From Promethearchaeia archaeon (GTDB lineage: Archaea; Asgardarchaeota; Lokiarchaeia; Sigyniarchaeales; SOKP01), in contig JAHQWJ010000009.1 of assembly GCA_029856125.1 (NCBI GenBank), positions 1 through 64,000 on the forward strand: a stretch of 64,000 bases of DNA, given 5' to 3'. Position 1 is the stretch's first letter. Every line of letters starts with the position of its first letter. Shown piece after piece: positions 53,676 through 62,185 of this stretch. A program made the translations under genes and the position numbers. The notes under the pieces were generated by a model that was given only the letters and a program-made list of their open reading frames with translations, made no database searches and had not been told where the DNA came from.

Positions 53676-55328
53676 ATGAAATCTAAAAACAAACAGTTTG
53701 TCCTTTTAATCGTAATATTATTAGCTTTACCAATAGTAAGTATCAATCTTAGTATAACAAACTTTGCATCTGTAGAGGATCTTGAACACAATAACGCTTT
53801 TGAAAACTTAAAAACCTCCACAGTACATAACGAATCTCTTTATATCGATGATGATAATCCATTAATAAATTGGGCCAATAGAAGTGCTGAAGGGTACTGT
53901 ACTGGTTCAGGAACATCTGGAGATCCATATGTAATTAGTAATGATATTTTTGATACAGACCCAAATCCTTATGGAATATTTATTCGGGATTCACGGAAAC
54001 ACTATAAAATTGTTGATTGTGAATTTATTTCCTCTGGGACATATGGAATATTCTTATTTAATACTACAAACGGTATTATTGAAAATAATCAAGTGTCAAT
54101 ACCTGGAACTAGCTTTGCAATTGATGTTACTAATTGTACTGATATGGTTTTTAGAAATAATAATTGTTCTTTAAATGGGTACGGTTTTCATATCAGTGGA
54201 ACAAGTAGTTTATCATTTATCTCCAATACTGTGAACGAAAATTTATTTGATGGTTTTGTTCTTGATAACTGCGATGATAGCACTTTTGAAGATAACACTG
54301 CTAATGAAAATGGTGATGAGGGATTTGATATATTCACCTGTAGCAATAACATTTATAGAGGTAATACAATTCTAAACAACTCGGATTATGGTATGTCCTT
54401 CCAATCAACAAGCTCTTTTAATCGATTGGAATCTAATACCGTGAACTACAATGATGATGGTATTTATTTAGCAGGTTCTTCAAACTTTAACGTAATATCT
54501 CAAAATATAGTTAAAGAAAATGACGATGATGGAATTTATATTAATAGTTGCAACTTCAACGAATTATTAGATAACACCGTGGAAGATAATGTAGATGATG
54601 GGATATATTTAACTTCATGTCAGGATAGCATTCTATCAGAAAACACTGCGACTTTAAATGGGGGTCACGGATTTCGATTAAACTCAGTGAATAACTTAAC
54701 CTTCTCGGATAACATAAATAGTTACAATTCTGAGGCGGGGATATTCGGTAATAACATAGATAATAGCTTGATTGAAGAAAATTACGCCCATCACAACGGT
54801 TGGGATGGATTTCGATGTGTATCTGGCGAAACCAACTTGATTAGAAATAATCAATTAACTTACAATAACCAGAGTGGCGTTCATTTAACTAGCGGTTCAG
54901 GTAATAATCTCTTCTCCCAGAATTTAGCCAATAGTAATTATCAGCACGGTATTTCGGTTTCTGGTTGCGATAATAATGTTATCAGTGGAAATACTGCTAA
55001 TAGTAATCAAATGAACGGTATTCATCTGCTGAATAGTGACAATAACTTTATCCTATCTAATACCGCCAATAACAATAATAACGGAACTTATTTAGATACC
55101 AGTGGTAATAACTTAGTAATAGGAAATATTATGCTTAACAACGGAGTGTGTTACAATGAAACTGGGAGTACTGGAAATGTTTTCGAAGATAATATATGCA
55201 GTTCAACAGAACTTCCTGCTGTTCCATTAGATCCATTTATCCTAGGATTAATAATTGGTTTGATTATCGGTCTTGGAGCTTTAGCTGCAGTAGTAATTTT
55301 CAGTTTAGTACGAGGAAGAAAGAAATAA
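53676..55328 (+). CDS. Secreted right-handed beta-helix (NosD/PbH1-type) repeat protein
   Basis: 550 residues. The signal peptide is residues 6-30 (VLLIVILLALPIVSINLSITNFA). From about residue 80 to 490 runs a series of parallel beta-helix repeats about 22-25 residues long, each with an N-x-x-N/D-x-N type ladder (ESNTVNYNDDGIYL, SGNTANSNQMNGIHLL, ENTATLNGGHGFRL). It ends in FILGLIIGLIIGLGALAAVVIFSLVRGRKK, a membrane anchor. Such proteins bind or cleave polysaccharides or act as surface scaffolds. The catalytic role is unknown. It is likely displayed on the cell surface. Confidence 0.8.
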   Translation: MKSKNKQFVLLIVILLALPIVSINLSITNFASVEDLEHNNAFENLKTSTVHNESLYIDDDNPLINWANRSAEGYCTGSGTSGDPYVISNDIFDTDPNPYGIFIRDSRKHYKIVDCEFISSGTYGIFLFNTTNGIIENNQVSIPGTSFAIDVTNCTDMVFRNNNCSLNGYGFHISGTSSLSFISNTVNENLFDGFVLDNCDDSTFEDNTANENGDEGFDIFTCSNNIYRGNTILNNSDYGMSFQSTSSFNRLESNTVNYNDDGIYLAGSSNFNVISQNIVKENDDDGIYINSCNFNELLDNTVEDNVDDGIYLTSCQDSILSENTATLNGGHGFRLNSVNNLTFSDNINSYNSEAGIFGNNIDNSLIEENYAHHNGWDGFRCVSGETNLIRNNQLTYNNQSGVHLTSGSGNNLFSQNLANSNYQHGISVSGCDNNVISGNTANSNQMNGIHLLNSDNNFILSNTANNNNNGTYLDTSGNNLVIGNIMLNNGVCYNETGSTGNVFEDNICSSTELPAVPLDPFILGLIIGLIIGLGALAAVVIFSLVRGRKK

Positions 55329-55337
55329 ATTCTAAAC

Positions 55338-55346
55338 TTTTTTTTT
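55338..55346 (+). terminator. T-tract after the beta-helix gene
   Basis: Nine T residues start 10 bases after the stop of the gene ending at 55328. The region also separates it from the convergent nitroreductase gene at 55366. Confidence 0.4.
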
Positions 55347-55365
55347 AATTTTAATTTAATTTATC

Positions 55366-56100
55366 CTATTTACCTACAACTCCAACATATATAGTAGTTT
55401 CATTTTTTCCATCGATTTCGAGAAATTGGTTAAGCTCATCGTCATATATAGCTCCTATCGTACAAGCGCCTAAATTGAGAGCTTCAGCAACTAAATAAAA
55501 GTTTTGGCCTATATGCCCCGCATCTAAGTAAATATATCGGTAACATCTTTGAAGGTATTTCCATTGAGAGCGGTCTATCATAGCCGTCCAAATGAAGTTA
55601 ACAGCGGAGTCATATGCAATTTTTTGATCAAGGCACCCCTCCGCTACTTTTTTTCGGAAGTCTCCTTCTTTTAGTAGCTCTATTGAATGGTTCTGAATAT
55701 TATAGTGATACAATCCTTCTTGCATATTCTTTATGTTATTGACGACGGGATAAATTTCAATAGGAAACAAACCTCCCGCTGAGGGTACAGTTCTAAACGA
55801 AAATTGTGGAAAAATCCTATTTAATCCAGACATACCAAACAAAAGTAAACTAAAATCCATCAAGGATAAAGGTTCTTCAGTGAATTCTCTAGTCGAATGC
55901 CTATTTTTGATTACGCTCCAAAATTGGATTGTTTCGTCAAATTTCGGTTCAGGCAGATCAATTTTTTTAACAGCATCAGGATAAGTTTTAAATGTTTTAG
56001 GCTTTCTTGACCAATCTAAAGCGTGTCGAGGTATTTTATTCCTAACGTATTTAGACTTCTGTTGGAACTCATCCCCAAAATTGTTTTTAAACTCGTTCAT
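55366..56100 (-). CDS. SagB/ThcOx-type nitroreductase-family protein
   Basis: 244 residues. KNRHSTREFTEEPLSLMDFSLLLFGMSGL is the FMN-binding nitroreductase lead. TVPSAGGLFPIEIYPVVNN is the SagB-type signature. YLDAGHIGQNFYLVAEALNLGACTIGAIYDDEL matches the C-terminal part. SagB enzymes oxidise azolines in ribosomal peptides, but no cyclodehydratase or precursor gene is near, so it may be a stand-alone oxidoreductase. Confidence 0.8.
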   Translation of the reverse strand: MNEFKNNFGDEFQQKSKYVRNKIPRHALDWSRKPKTFKTYPDAVKKIDLPEPKFDETIQFWSVIKNRHSTREFTEEPLSLMDFSLLLFGMSGLNRIFPQFSFRTVPSAGGLFPIEIYPVVNNIKNMQEGLYHYNIQNHSIELLKEGDFRKKVAEGCLDQKIAYDSAVNFIWTAMIDRSQWKYLQRCYRYIYLDAGHIGQNFYLVAEALNLGACTIGAIYDDELNQFLEIDGKNETTIYVGVVGK

Positions 56101-56191
56101 AATATAGAAGATAATTCCGACTTATATAAGATTTATTTTAAAGAAATCTTCTTTCTTACCAAAAAGAAAGTTTAAAATAGAGACTTTAAAT

Positions 56192-57571
56192 TCATTTTAT
56201 TTTTACTCCTTGATTTTCAAGGGTTGTCTGGACTAGTGAAATATCTACATCTCTACATATCATATTTTCTTTAATCGATACTGCAGCGGCTACCCCCGCA
56301 CCTTGCCCAGTGGCAACACAACAAACCATCTGGCGAGTGGCAGCGTGAGACATCTTATCTCCTGCTACCCATCGTCCAGCTACAAGAAGATTTTCGACTT
56401 TCTTTGGAAGGATGATTCCATATGGGATTTGGAAGTATCTACCTGTAGTAGGCATAATTACAGTACCATATGCGTCGAGGAATTCAGGACAAACTCCTAT
56501 AGAATCCTCAAAGTGGGCTTGGTTTTTAACGTCCCATTCAGTGATGTTGTAATCGCCAATGATTTTACGCGATTCCCTTGTTCCTAATGACGATCCTATA
56601 TTCTTTAGCCTTGCTTTTTCAAACCCAGGAGTACGCCTTCTCAAAGAGTTAATTAATTTAATTATTCGCCTTCTTCCTTCTATCTCAGCTTTAGTAAGAT
56701 CGAATACATCTGTACAGTCTATATCACTTATATGGATACCATTAAAAGAATTGATAATTCCTAATTCTACATATTGATTCCATATCTTTTTTATCGGGAT
56801 GCTCTCAGGTATAATATCTTCTTTATTAGCTCTGTTCATTGGCTCTAAGAAACAAGTAAAATCATCTATAAAAAACAATTCTCCGGATTGTTGAAGATAT
56901 GGAAGGAACTTGGGTTTTTTCTGAATTTTTCTTAAAAGATAAGTAAAAAATTTATCAATATCAACGCCACTACAACCAAAATTGACTGTAACTCCCATTA
57001 ATTTATTTTTGGGGTCTTTCTTATAAGGAGCTCCAGCGTAATAAGCTATATCAGCATCTCCCGTCGCATCAATTACTCGTTTAGCCATGATTGCCTGCCT
57101 TCCTGATTTACTTTCCGTAATGATTCCTGTAATAGTATTTCCATTCATGATAGCATCAACAGCCTGACAATGTAGTAAAGGAGTTACTCCTGCTTCCTCT
57201 ATTAAATTATCAGCTAGAACTTTAAAAATTTCAGTATCTAAGATTTCATAGGTCGGGACACCATCTACCAATAAACCTTCTTTTTCGAGAAATTTTCCTA
57301 TCTCAGTCGTTTTTATTTTTTTATTAAACGTATTAATAGTCCCACTCATTTCTTTTGCTTTAAGTTCAAATTCTTTAATTATACCTCCAGCATCTATGGT
57401 TTTTACATAACGATACCAAGTAGGAGTCCCTACCATTGTTTGGGTTATTACACCGCCAAAAGAACCATAGCGTTCTACTAGTAAAGTATCGACGCCCTCT
57501 CTAGCTGCGCCAATAGCTGCAGCAAGACCTGCAGGTCCTCCACCAACAACTAAAACATCTGCTTTTGCCAA
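56192..57571 (-). CDS. FAD-dependent oxidoreductase (FAD_oxidored family), start uncertain
   Basis: 459 residues from TTG 57571. The FAD site is VLVVGGGPAGLAAAIGAAREGVDTLLVERYGSFGGVITQ, and RVIDATGDADIAYYAGAPYKK and NLLVAGRWVAGDKMSHAATRQMVCCVATGQGAGVAAAVSI are typical C-terminal motifs. The frame continues upstream to a TGA at 57616..57614 with EPSKNIPIL, a stretch that resembles the usual N-terminus of this family. GGAGGTGA (minus strand, 57621..57614) precedes it but no ATG, GTG or TTG follows it in frame. An ATT start (57601 or 57613) is possible. Confidence 0.8.
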   Translation of the reverse strand: MAKADVLVVGGGPAGLAAAIGAAREGVDTLLVERYGSFGGVITQTMVGTPTWYRYVKTIDAGGIIKEFELKAKEMSGTINTFNKKIKTTEIGKFLEKEGLLVDGVPTYEILDTEIFKVLADNLIEEAGVTPLLHCQAVDAIMNGNTITGIITESKSGRQAIMAKRVIDATGDADIAYYAGAPYKKDPKNKLMGVTVNFGCSGVDIDKFFTYLLRKIQKKPKFLPYLQQSGELFFIDDFTCFLEPMNRANKEDIIPESIPIKKIWNQYVELGIINSFNGIHISDIDCTDVFDLTKAEIEGRRRIIKLINSLRRRTPGFEKARLKNIGSSLGTRESRKIIGDYNITEWDVKNQAHFEDSIGVCPEFLDAYGTVIMPTTGRYFQIPYGIILPKKVENLLVAGRWVAGDKMSHAATRQMVCCVATGQGAGVAAAVSIKENMICRDVDISLVQTTLENQGVKIK

Positions 57572-57757
57572 TATAGGAATATTTTTTGAAGGTTCAGTAA
57601 TAAAGACGCTAATTCACCTCCATGGTGAAATCATTATAATTTTCATTATCTTTGTTCATAATTAAAATCAATTAAACTCATATACGAAATTTAAATTGAT
57701 GTTATGAAAACATATAGTAAGTAAGAAAAAAAATAAAAGAAAATGAGTTATATATTG

Positions 57758-57994
57758 TTATTTTACTGCTTCAAAATAGATGTGCCACAGCTCGTCATCA
57801 TCGAGAAAATCTGTTCCTAAGTGTTTGTGCTTAGTTTTTGCTAAATCACGCGGAACTGATTCAGATGCGGGTTTATAGTCTGTTATTACCTTCAATACGG
57901 TACCCGGTCTCATCCTCATGAGTTGTTTCTTGGTTTTCAACGCAGGTACGGGACAGACTAAGCCGGTCACGTTTAATTCTTGGTCGAATTTCAT
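57758..57994 (-). CDS. tusA: TusA-family sulfur carrier protein
   Basis: 78 residues. NVTGLVCPVPALKTKKQLMRM contains the CPxP motif with catalytic Cys14. The family accepts persulfide sulfur and passes it on, for example to tRNA thiolation or sulfur oxidation enzymes. It is the last gene of the operon with the FrhB/GltD fusion (36-base gap). This links the redox operon to sulfur chemistry (inference). Confidence 0.85.
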   Translation of the reverse strand: MKFDQELNVTGLVCPVPALKTKKQLMRMRPGTVLKVITDYKPASESVPRDLAKTKHKHLGTDFLDDDELWHIYFEAVK

Positions 57995-58030
57995 AATTTT
58001 TACCTCTTTATTTTTTAATATTGTTTTTGA

Positions 58031-60496
58031 TTAATCTTCACATACAGGTGAAAAAATTGGCTCGTCCATACCAGGCTCAACATTCATTTCAATCTGGTTT
58101 AATTGAACTAACCTTAAAGCTTCGTATCTCACTTTTTTTGCTTCTAAATCTAAAATTTCAGAAATTTTACTAATAGTGGCAGATCCTATGCGTGTGATAT
58201 AATTTAAGACTTCTTGTCTAGGTGTTTTATTTAGTAATTTTAATTCTCTTTTTGACTTCAGATTGATTGCTTTCTGTAATTCTTCTTCGTTAACGCTTCC
58301 TTCTTCAAATAAACCTTTTTTAATACCGTTTTCAATTATATCCTTTCCTCTATCTGTCCATGCTACAACCGTAGTAAATCCTTCTTTAGAGCCTACTTCA
58401 CCAGCTGTAAAGTCCGAATAAATTGCAGGAAAATCTTGGCAATGCAAACAGTAATGATTACAACTTAAGCAACGCTTCGCTTCTGCTAACGCCATATCTT
58501 CGTTAAATATCGCATCAATTTCATCAAAGTCCCATTTAATATTCTCTGTAGCCATTTCTAACGATTCTGGTTTTAAAGAAAAGTCTTTTGGTGGTTTCTT
58601 CTGTCCAGCGAAAAACATTCTATCTTCTTTATACCTATCAGTTGTAAGATCCTGGCCTAGTAAATAACGATCTATCGAAATGGCAGCTTCTTTTCCGTGA
58701 GCAATTGCTGCGATAGCTACAGCTTTTGAGTTTGCGATAATATCCCCACCAGCAAAAACACTTGGAATGTTTGTTTCAAATGTTATAGGATTGATATCAA
58801 TTTTATTCCGTTCTTTTTTGAGTTTGTTATTAGTAGCTATATCAATCAAATTATAATCAACGGTTTGTCCAACAGCAATGACAATAACATCGATTGGAAT
58901 TTCATAATCAGAGCCTTCAACTTTATTTAGTTGGCGTCTACCAGTCTCGTTACGCTCTCCCCACTTAATTTTGTAACTATTTAATATCAAACCGTCTCCT
59001 TTTCCTTTGGTTATTTTAGTGGTTGAGGTTCCAAAATGGTACTCCATGTATTTGTATTCTTCTTCTGGAATCTCTCTTAATGTAAGCTCAAGATCTTTCT
59101 CAGACATAATATCTACAAGGTGTATTTTTTCAGCGCCTAATCTCAGAGCCGTTTGAGCTACATCAACTGCTACGGAACCCCCTCCTATAATACCGACGGT
59201 TTTACCCTTAAATTCTTTTAGGTTTGTCCATTCGCGATATTTCCTATCGATAAGAAAATTTATAGCAACAAATACATTTGGGAGGTCCTCACCTTCTAGA
59301 TGCAATGTAAGGGGTTTATATTGACCTGTTGAGATAAATATTGCTTCAAATCCATCTTCTTTTAAATCTTCAACAGTCATATCAGGACCTAATGGAGTAT
59401 TAAATACAATTTCCACACCAGCATTCTTAATAGTCTCTACATCGTAATCGAGTATGTAATTAGGTAATCGGAATTGAGGCACTCCGAATCTTAACATTCC
59501 ACCCGTTTGATCTGTTTTTTCGAAAATCGTGGGCGAATATCCTTTAAGTGATAGAAAATATCCCGCTGTTAAACCTGCTGGTCCAGAACCTATGATTGCA
59601 ACCTTCTTTCCCAGTTTTTTGATTTTTTGAGCTTTTGTAGCTCTCCCATGTTCAATTTCATATTCAGTAACAAATTTTTTTAATTCTCGAATAGCGACGG
59701 GGTTATCGGATCCTATCAATGAGCATCCATGTTCACATTCGTGCGTACAGATTCTTCCACAAACCGAGGGTAAAGGATTATTTTCACGTACTAATTCCAC
59801 AGCTTCTAAATAATTTCCTTCACGAATTAAAGAAATGTAACCTCGGGCATCAACTCCTGAAGGACATCCACTAGAGCACGGTGAATGAATTAAACCTCTA
59901 TCAGTATATTCAGTTCGAATACTTGAATTACAAAATAAGCCCATTTTAAGGATATCTCTATTCATTTCCTCCTCAAGTTCAGCAGCACCTCTTATTTCAC
60001 AAGGAACACCAATAATTCCTAGAGGTTCGAAATCTTTTCCTGTTTCCTCCACTAATTTTTGTAAAACCCCTGATCGTCCATACACAACCCCAGCTCTTTG
60101 AACAACATCATCAGGGTTGGATACTATACTTGCTTTTGGTAAGTCGTCAACATTTTGTACCATAACGATTTTGGATAGTTCTTTTTCTTTTAAAAGATCC
60201 TGTGCAATAGTAGTTACAAATCCACCGCTGCTTGCTCTTGCTAAAATTTCGGAGTTATTACTTCTTAAGGAATAGATTCCTTTTAGTTGTATTTCTTTGA
60301 ATTTTTTCTGGATTACTTGCGGACAATTTTCGTAGCATTTTCCGCATTTTTGTCCGTCTCTTTCTAAAATACAATAATCTTTTAATATCGGACGCAATGT
60401 TTCCATTTCTACATGCTTGCAATATCCTACACACAGACCACAGCCCTGACATAAACCAGCGTCAATAACTTCACTTTTTAATAGTTCGAAACTCAT
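58031..60496 (-). CDS. FrhB-like/GltD-like fused flavoprotein with C-terminal winged helix
   Basis: 821 residues. Residues 1-200 are an FrhB-type half with CQGCGLCVGYC and CGKCYENCP and GVPCEIRGAAEL; the FrhB C-terminal domain is missing. From about 205 it continues as an NADPH-glutamate synthase small-chain-like protein: CGRICTHECEHGC, FAD site GSGPAGLTAGYFLSLKGYSP, NAD(P) site IGGGSVAVDVAQTALRLGA. A Cys motif CLSCNHYCLHC lies near residue 690. The last 75 residues resemble a winged helix (TPRQEVLNYITRIGSATISKISEILDL). It overlaps the MvhG-like gene by 4 bases. Confidence 0.85.
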   Translation of the reverse strand: MSFELLKSEVIDAGLCQGCGLCVGYCKHVEMETLRPILKDYCILERDGQKCGKCYENCPQVIQKKFKEIQLKGIYSLRSNNSEILARASSGGFVTTIAQDLLKEKELSKIVMVQNVDDLPKASIVSNPDDVVQRAGVVYGRSGVLQKLVEETGKDFEPLGIIGVPCEIRGAAELEEEMNRDILKMGLFCNSSIRTEYTDRGLIHSPCSSGCPSGVDARGYISLIREGNYLEAVELVRENNPLPSVCGRICTHECEHGCSLIGSDNPVAIRELKKFVTEYEIEHGRATKAQKIKKLGKKVAIIGSGPAGLTAGYFLSLKGYSPTIFEKTDQTGGMLRFGVPQFRLPNYILDYDVETIKNAGVEIVFNTPLGPDMTVEDLKEDGFEAIFISTGQYKPLTLHLEGEDLPNVFVAINFLIDRKYREWTNLKEFKGKTVGIIGGGSVAVDVAQTALRLGAEKIHLVDIMSEKDLELTLREIPEEEYKYMEYHFGTSTTKITKGKGDGLILNSYKIKWGERNETGRRQLNKVEGSDYEIPIDVIVIAVGQTVDYNLIDIATNNKLKKERNKIDINPITFETNIPSVFAGGDIIANSKAVAIAAIAHGKEAAISIDRYLLGQDLTTDRYKEDRMFFAGQKKPPKDFSLKPESLEMATENIKWDFDEIDAIFNEDMALAEAKRCLSCNHYCLHCQDFPAIYSDFTAGEVGSKEGFTTVVAWTDRGKDIIENGIKKGLFEEGSVNEEELQKAINLKSKRELKLLNKTPRQEVLNYITRIGSATISKISEILDLEAKKVRYEALRLVQLNQIEMNVEPGMDEPIFSPVCED

Positions 60497-61734
60497 AATA
60501 ATCCCTCGTTAATTTTAAATTCTGTTATAATGCCATCTGGATTAATGGCATATTTTATCGCACCATTTTTGTAGTTTCCTTCCACTACATCAAAAACTTG
60601 TGCTTTATATTCGTTAAAATCATCGTTAGTATCGATAATTGACTTAAACCCACCAAAAAATATGTTTGATAAGTTCATATTACCCGCAACAAATCGGATT
60701 TTATCCGTAATTTCTTTATATTTTGTTGAATCTTCGTTATTAATAGCGATTTGTAAATCTTTTTCTAGTTGTAGGAGTTCGTTCCGGTATTTTTTTGTCT
60801 GTTCGCTTACTTCTATTTGATTTGCTTCCTCATAGGATTTGATGAATTTAAGCGTTAAAGATACCGACTTGGCGCCACCTAAAAGTCCTGTTATCAAAGG
60901 TACTTCCTCTATTAGCCTACCAATAAAAATATCTTCTAATAAAGTTCCTGAAGAAGGGATTCTACCTTTTGGTAAACCAGAAGTAGGTAATGTAAATCTG
61001 AAAAAATTTCCAACGATATCAGGTAAACTGTCTGTTAGATCGTCGTCATCGTCGCCTAACTTGTCAGTTGCTCCTTTCACTGAGTGTTCCGTTGCAATTT
61101 CAATGTTCCCAGCTAAAGTACCGAATAATGCTAACATACGAATTCCAGAACGATCTATGCTTGGTTTACAACCTCTACAAGGAGTGTTGTAATCGATACA
61201 CTTCTCTTTGCATTCAGTTGAAGTAAAGCCACTGCACAGAAAACCTAGGTCGTTAAAACAAGTTTCAGAATCTTCCATTTCAATTTGTCTATGAATTTCT
61301 TCTAAATAATCACAAGTTGCTTTTCTTGAGCAAACTTGACATAAGCTTTTTAATTTTGGAACATCTGTTCCATCAATCGCTAATTTTAATTCTTCAATTT
61401 CGCCTAAACATCCATATACGCTACTTGAAGCTTCAATTAAGTTTGATATTGGCATTATATCGTGTCCTTTTTGATTTGCTAAAGCAAATAATCCACCTGT
61501 AACCGTGCAATCTCCATAAGCAATAACCCTATCTGAGTTGTTTTTAATTATTTCTAATTGTTTCAAATCATTAGGGAGTAAATAGCCTGTAATAACCGAT
61601 ATGTCAACCTTTTTTTCTTTCCAAGCCTTAGGATCAGAAATAAATTCCACTTTATATAAAGAGTTTTCTTTAAGTAATAAAGCCTCATTGAAGCACTTTT
61701 TACATCCGTTAAATTGGAATACCTTAACATCCAT
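60493..61734 (-). CDS. MvhG/[NiFe]-hydrogenase small-subunit-like protein, enlarged
   Basis: 413 residues, longer than typical MvhG (about 300). N-terminal GCKKCFNEALLL and the RVIAYGDCTVTGGLFAL region match the oxidored_q6 domain. CQVCSRKATC and CFNDLGFLCSGFTSTECKEKC and CRGCKPS give the Fe-S ligands of the small subunit. A Gly/Asp stretch (KLGDDDDDL) and a long C-terminal helical part (KKYRNELLQLEKDLQIAINNED) follow. No large (Ni) subunit adjoins it. It overlaps MvhD by 11 bases. Confidence 0.75.
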   Translation of the reverse strand: MDVKVFQFNGCKKCFNEALLLKENSLYKVEFISDPKAWKEKKVDISVITGYLLPNDLKQLEIIKNNSDRVIAYGDCTVTGGLFALANQKGHDIMPISNLIEASSSVYGCLGEIEELKLAIDGTDVPKLKSLCQVCSRKATCDYLEEIHRQIEMEDSETCFNDLGFLCSGFTSTECKEKCIDYNTPCRGCKPSIDRSGIRMLALFGTLAGNIEIATEHSVKGATDKLGDDDDDLTDSLPDIVGNFFRFTLPTSGLPKGRIPSSGTLLEDIFIGRLIEEVPLITGLLGGAKSVSLTLKFIKSYEEANQIEVSEQTKKYRNELLQLEKDLQIAINNEDSTKYKEITDKIRFVAGNMNLSNIFFGGFKSIIDTNDDFNEYKAQVFDVVEGNYKNGAIKYAINPDGIITEFKINEGLL

Positions 61735-62185
61735 CTTTTATCGTCCCCTTTTCTGTAATTGCAGTTGTTAATCGATCTATGATATCTTCGAAATCACCAA
61801 CAGCAGTTTCACCTTCCGCAGCTCGTGAAGTGTATTGATTTACAAATTGATCGCTATAGCCTAACTCTTTGAAGACCTTTTTCATCATTTTTATTCTGTG
61901 CATCGAAATTACGTTGCCATTAAAAAAATGACACGCACCTAAACAACATCCAACACAAGCAACAGCGTCCGCACCGTTATTTAGCGCTTCCATGATCTGA
62001 ATCGGTCCAATTTGACCCGTGCATTGTACTCTAATTATTCTAATTGCAGCATCGTACGACATACGAGCGACACCCGCAGTGTTTGCTGAGCCTTGACCAC
62101 ACTCGTTACACATGAAGACAACAATATTCTGAATCCTCTCTTGAATATATTCATTAGTAGTTTCGCAATTTTCACTCATTCGCAC
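61724..62185 (-). CDS. MvhD-type hydrogenase/Hdr iron-sulfur subunit
   Basis: 153 residues. FMCNECGQGSANTAGVARM and RVQCTGQIGPIQIMEALNNGADAVACVGCCLGACHFFNGN are diagnostic of the MvhD/HdrA-associated [2Fe-2S] family. It transfers electrons between the partner oxidoreductase and HdrA. It overlaps both hdrA (10 bases) and the MvhG-like gene, so the three are made as a unit. Confidence 0.9.
   Translation of the reverse strand: MRMSENCETTNEYIQERIQNIVVFMCNECGQGSANTAGVARMSYDAAIRIIRVQCTGQIGPIQIMEALNNGADAVACVGCCLGACHFFNGNVISMHRIKMMKKVFKELGYSDQFVNQYTSRAAEGETAVGDFEDIIDRLTTAITEKGTIKDGC

Noticed and set aside
54200-55150. DNA-level tandem repeats in the beta-helix gene
   Set aside because: The periodicity is at protein level (beta-helix coils); the nucleotide copies are too diverged to call a DNA repeat.
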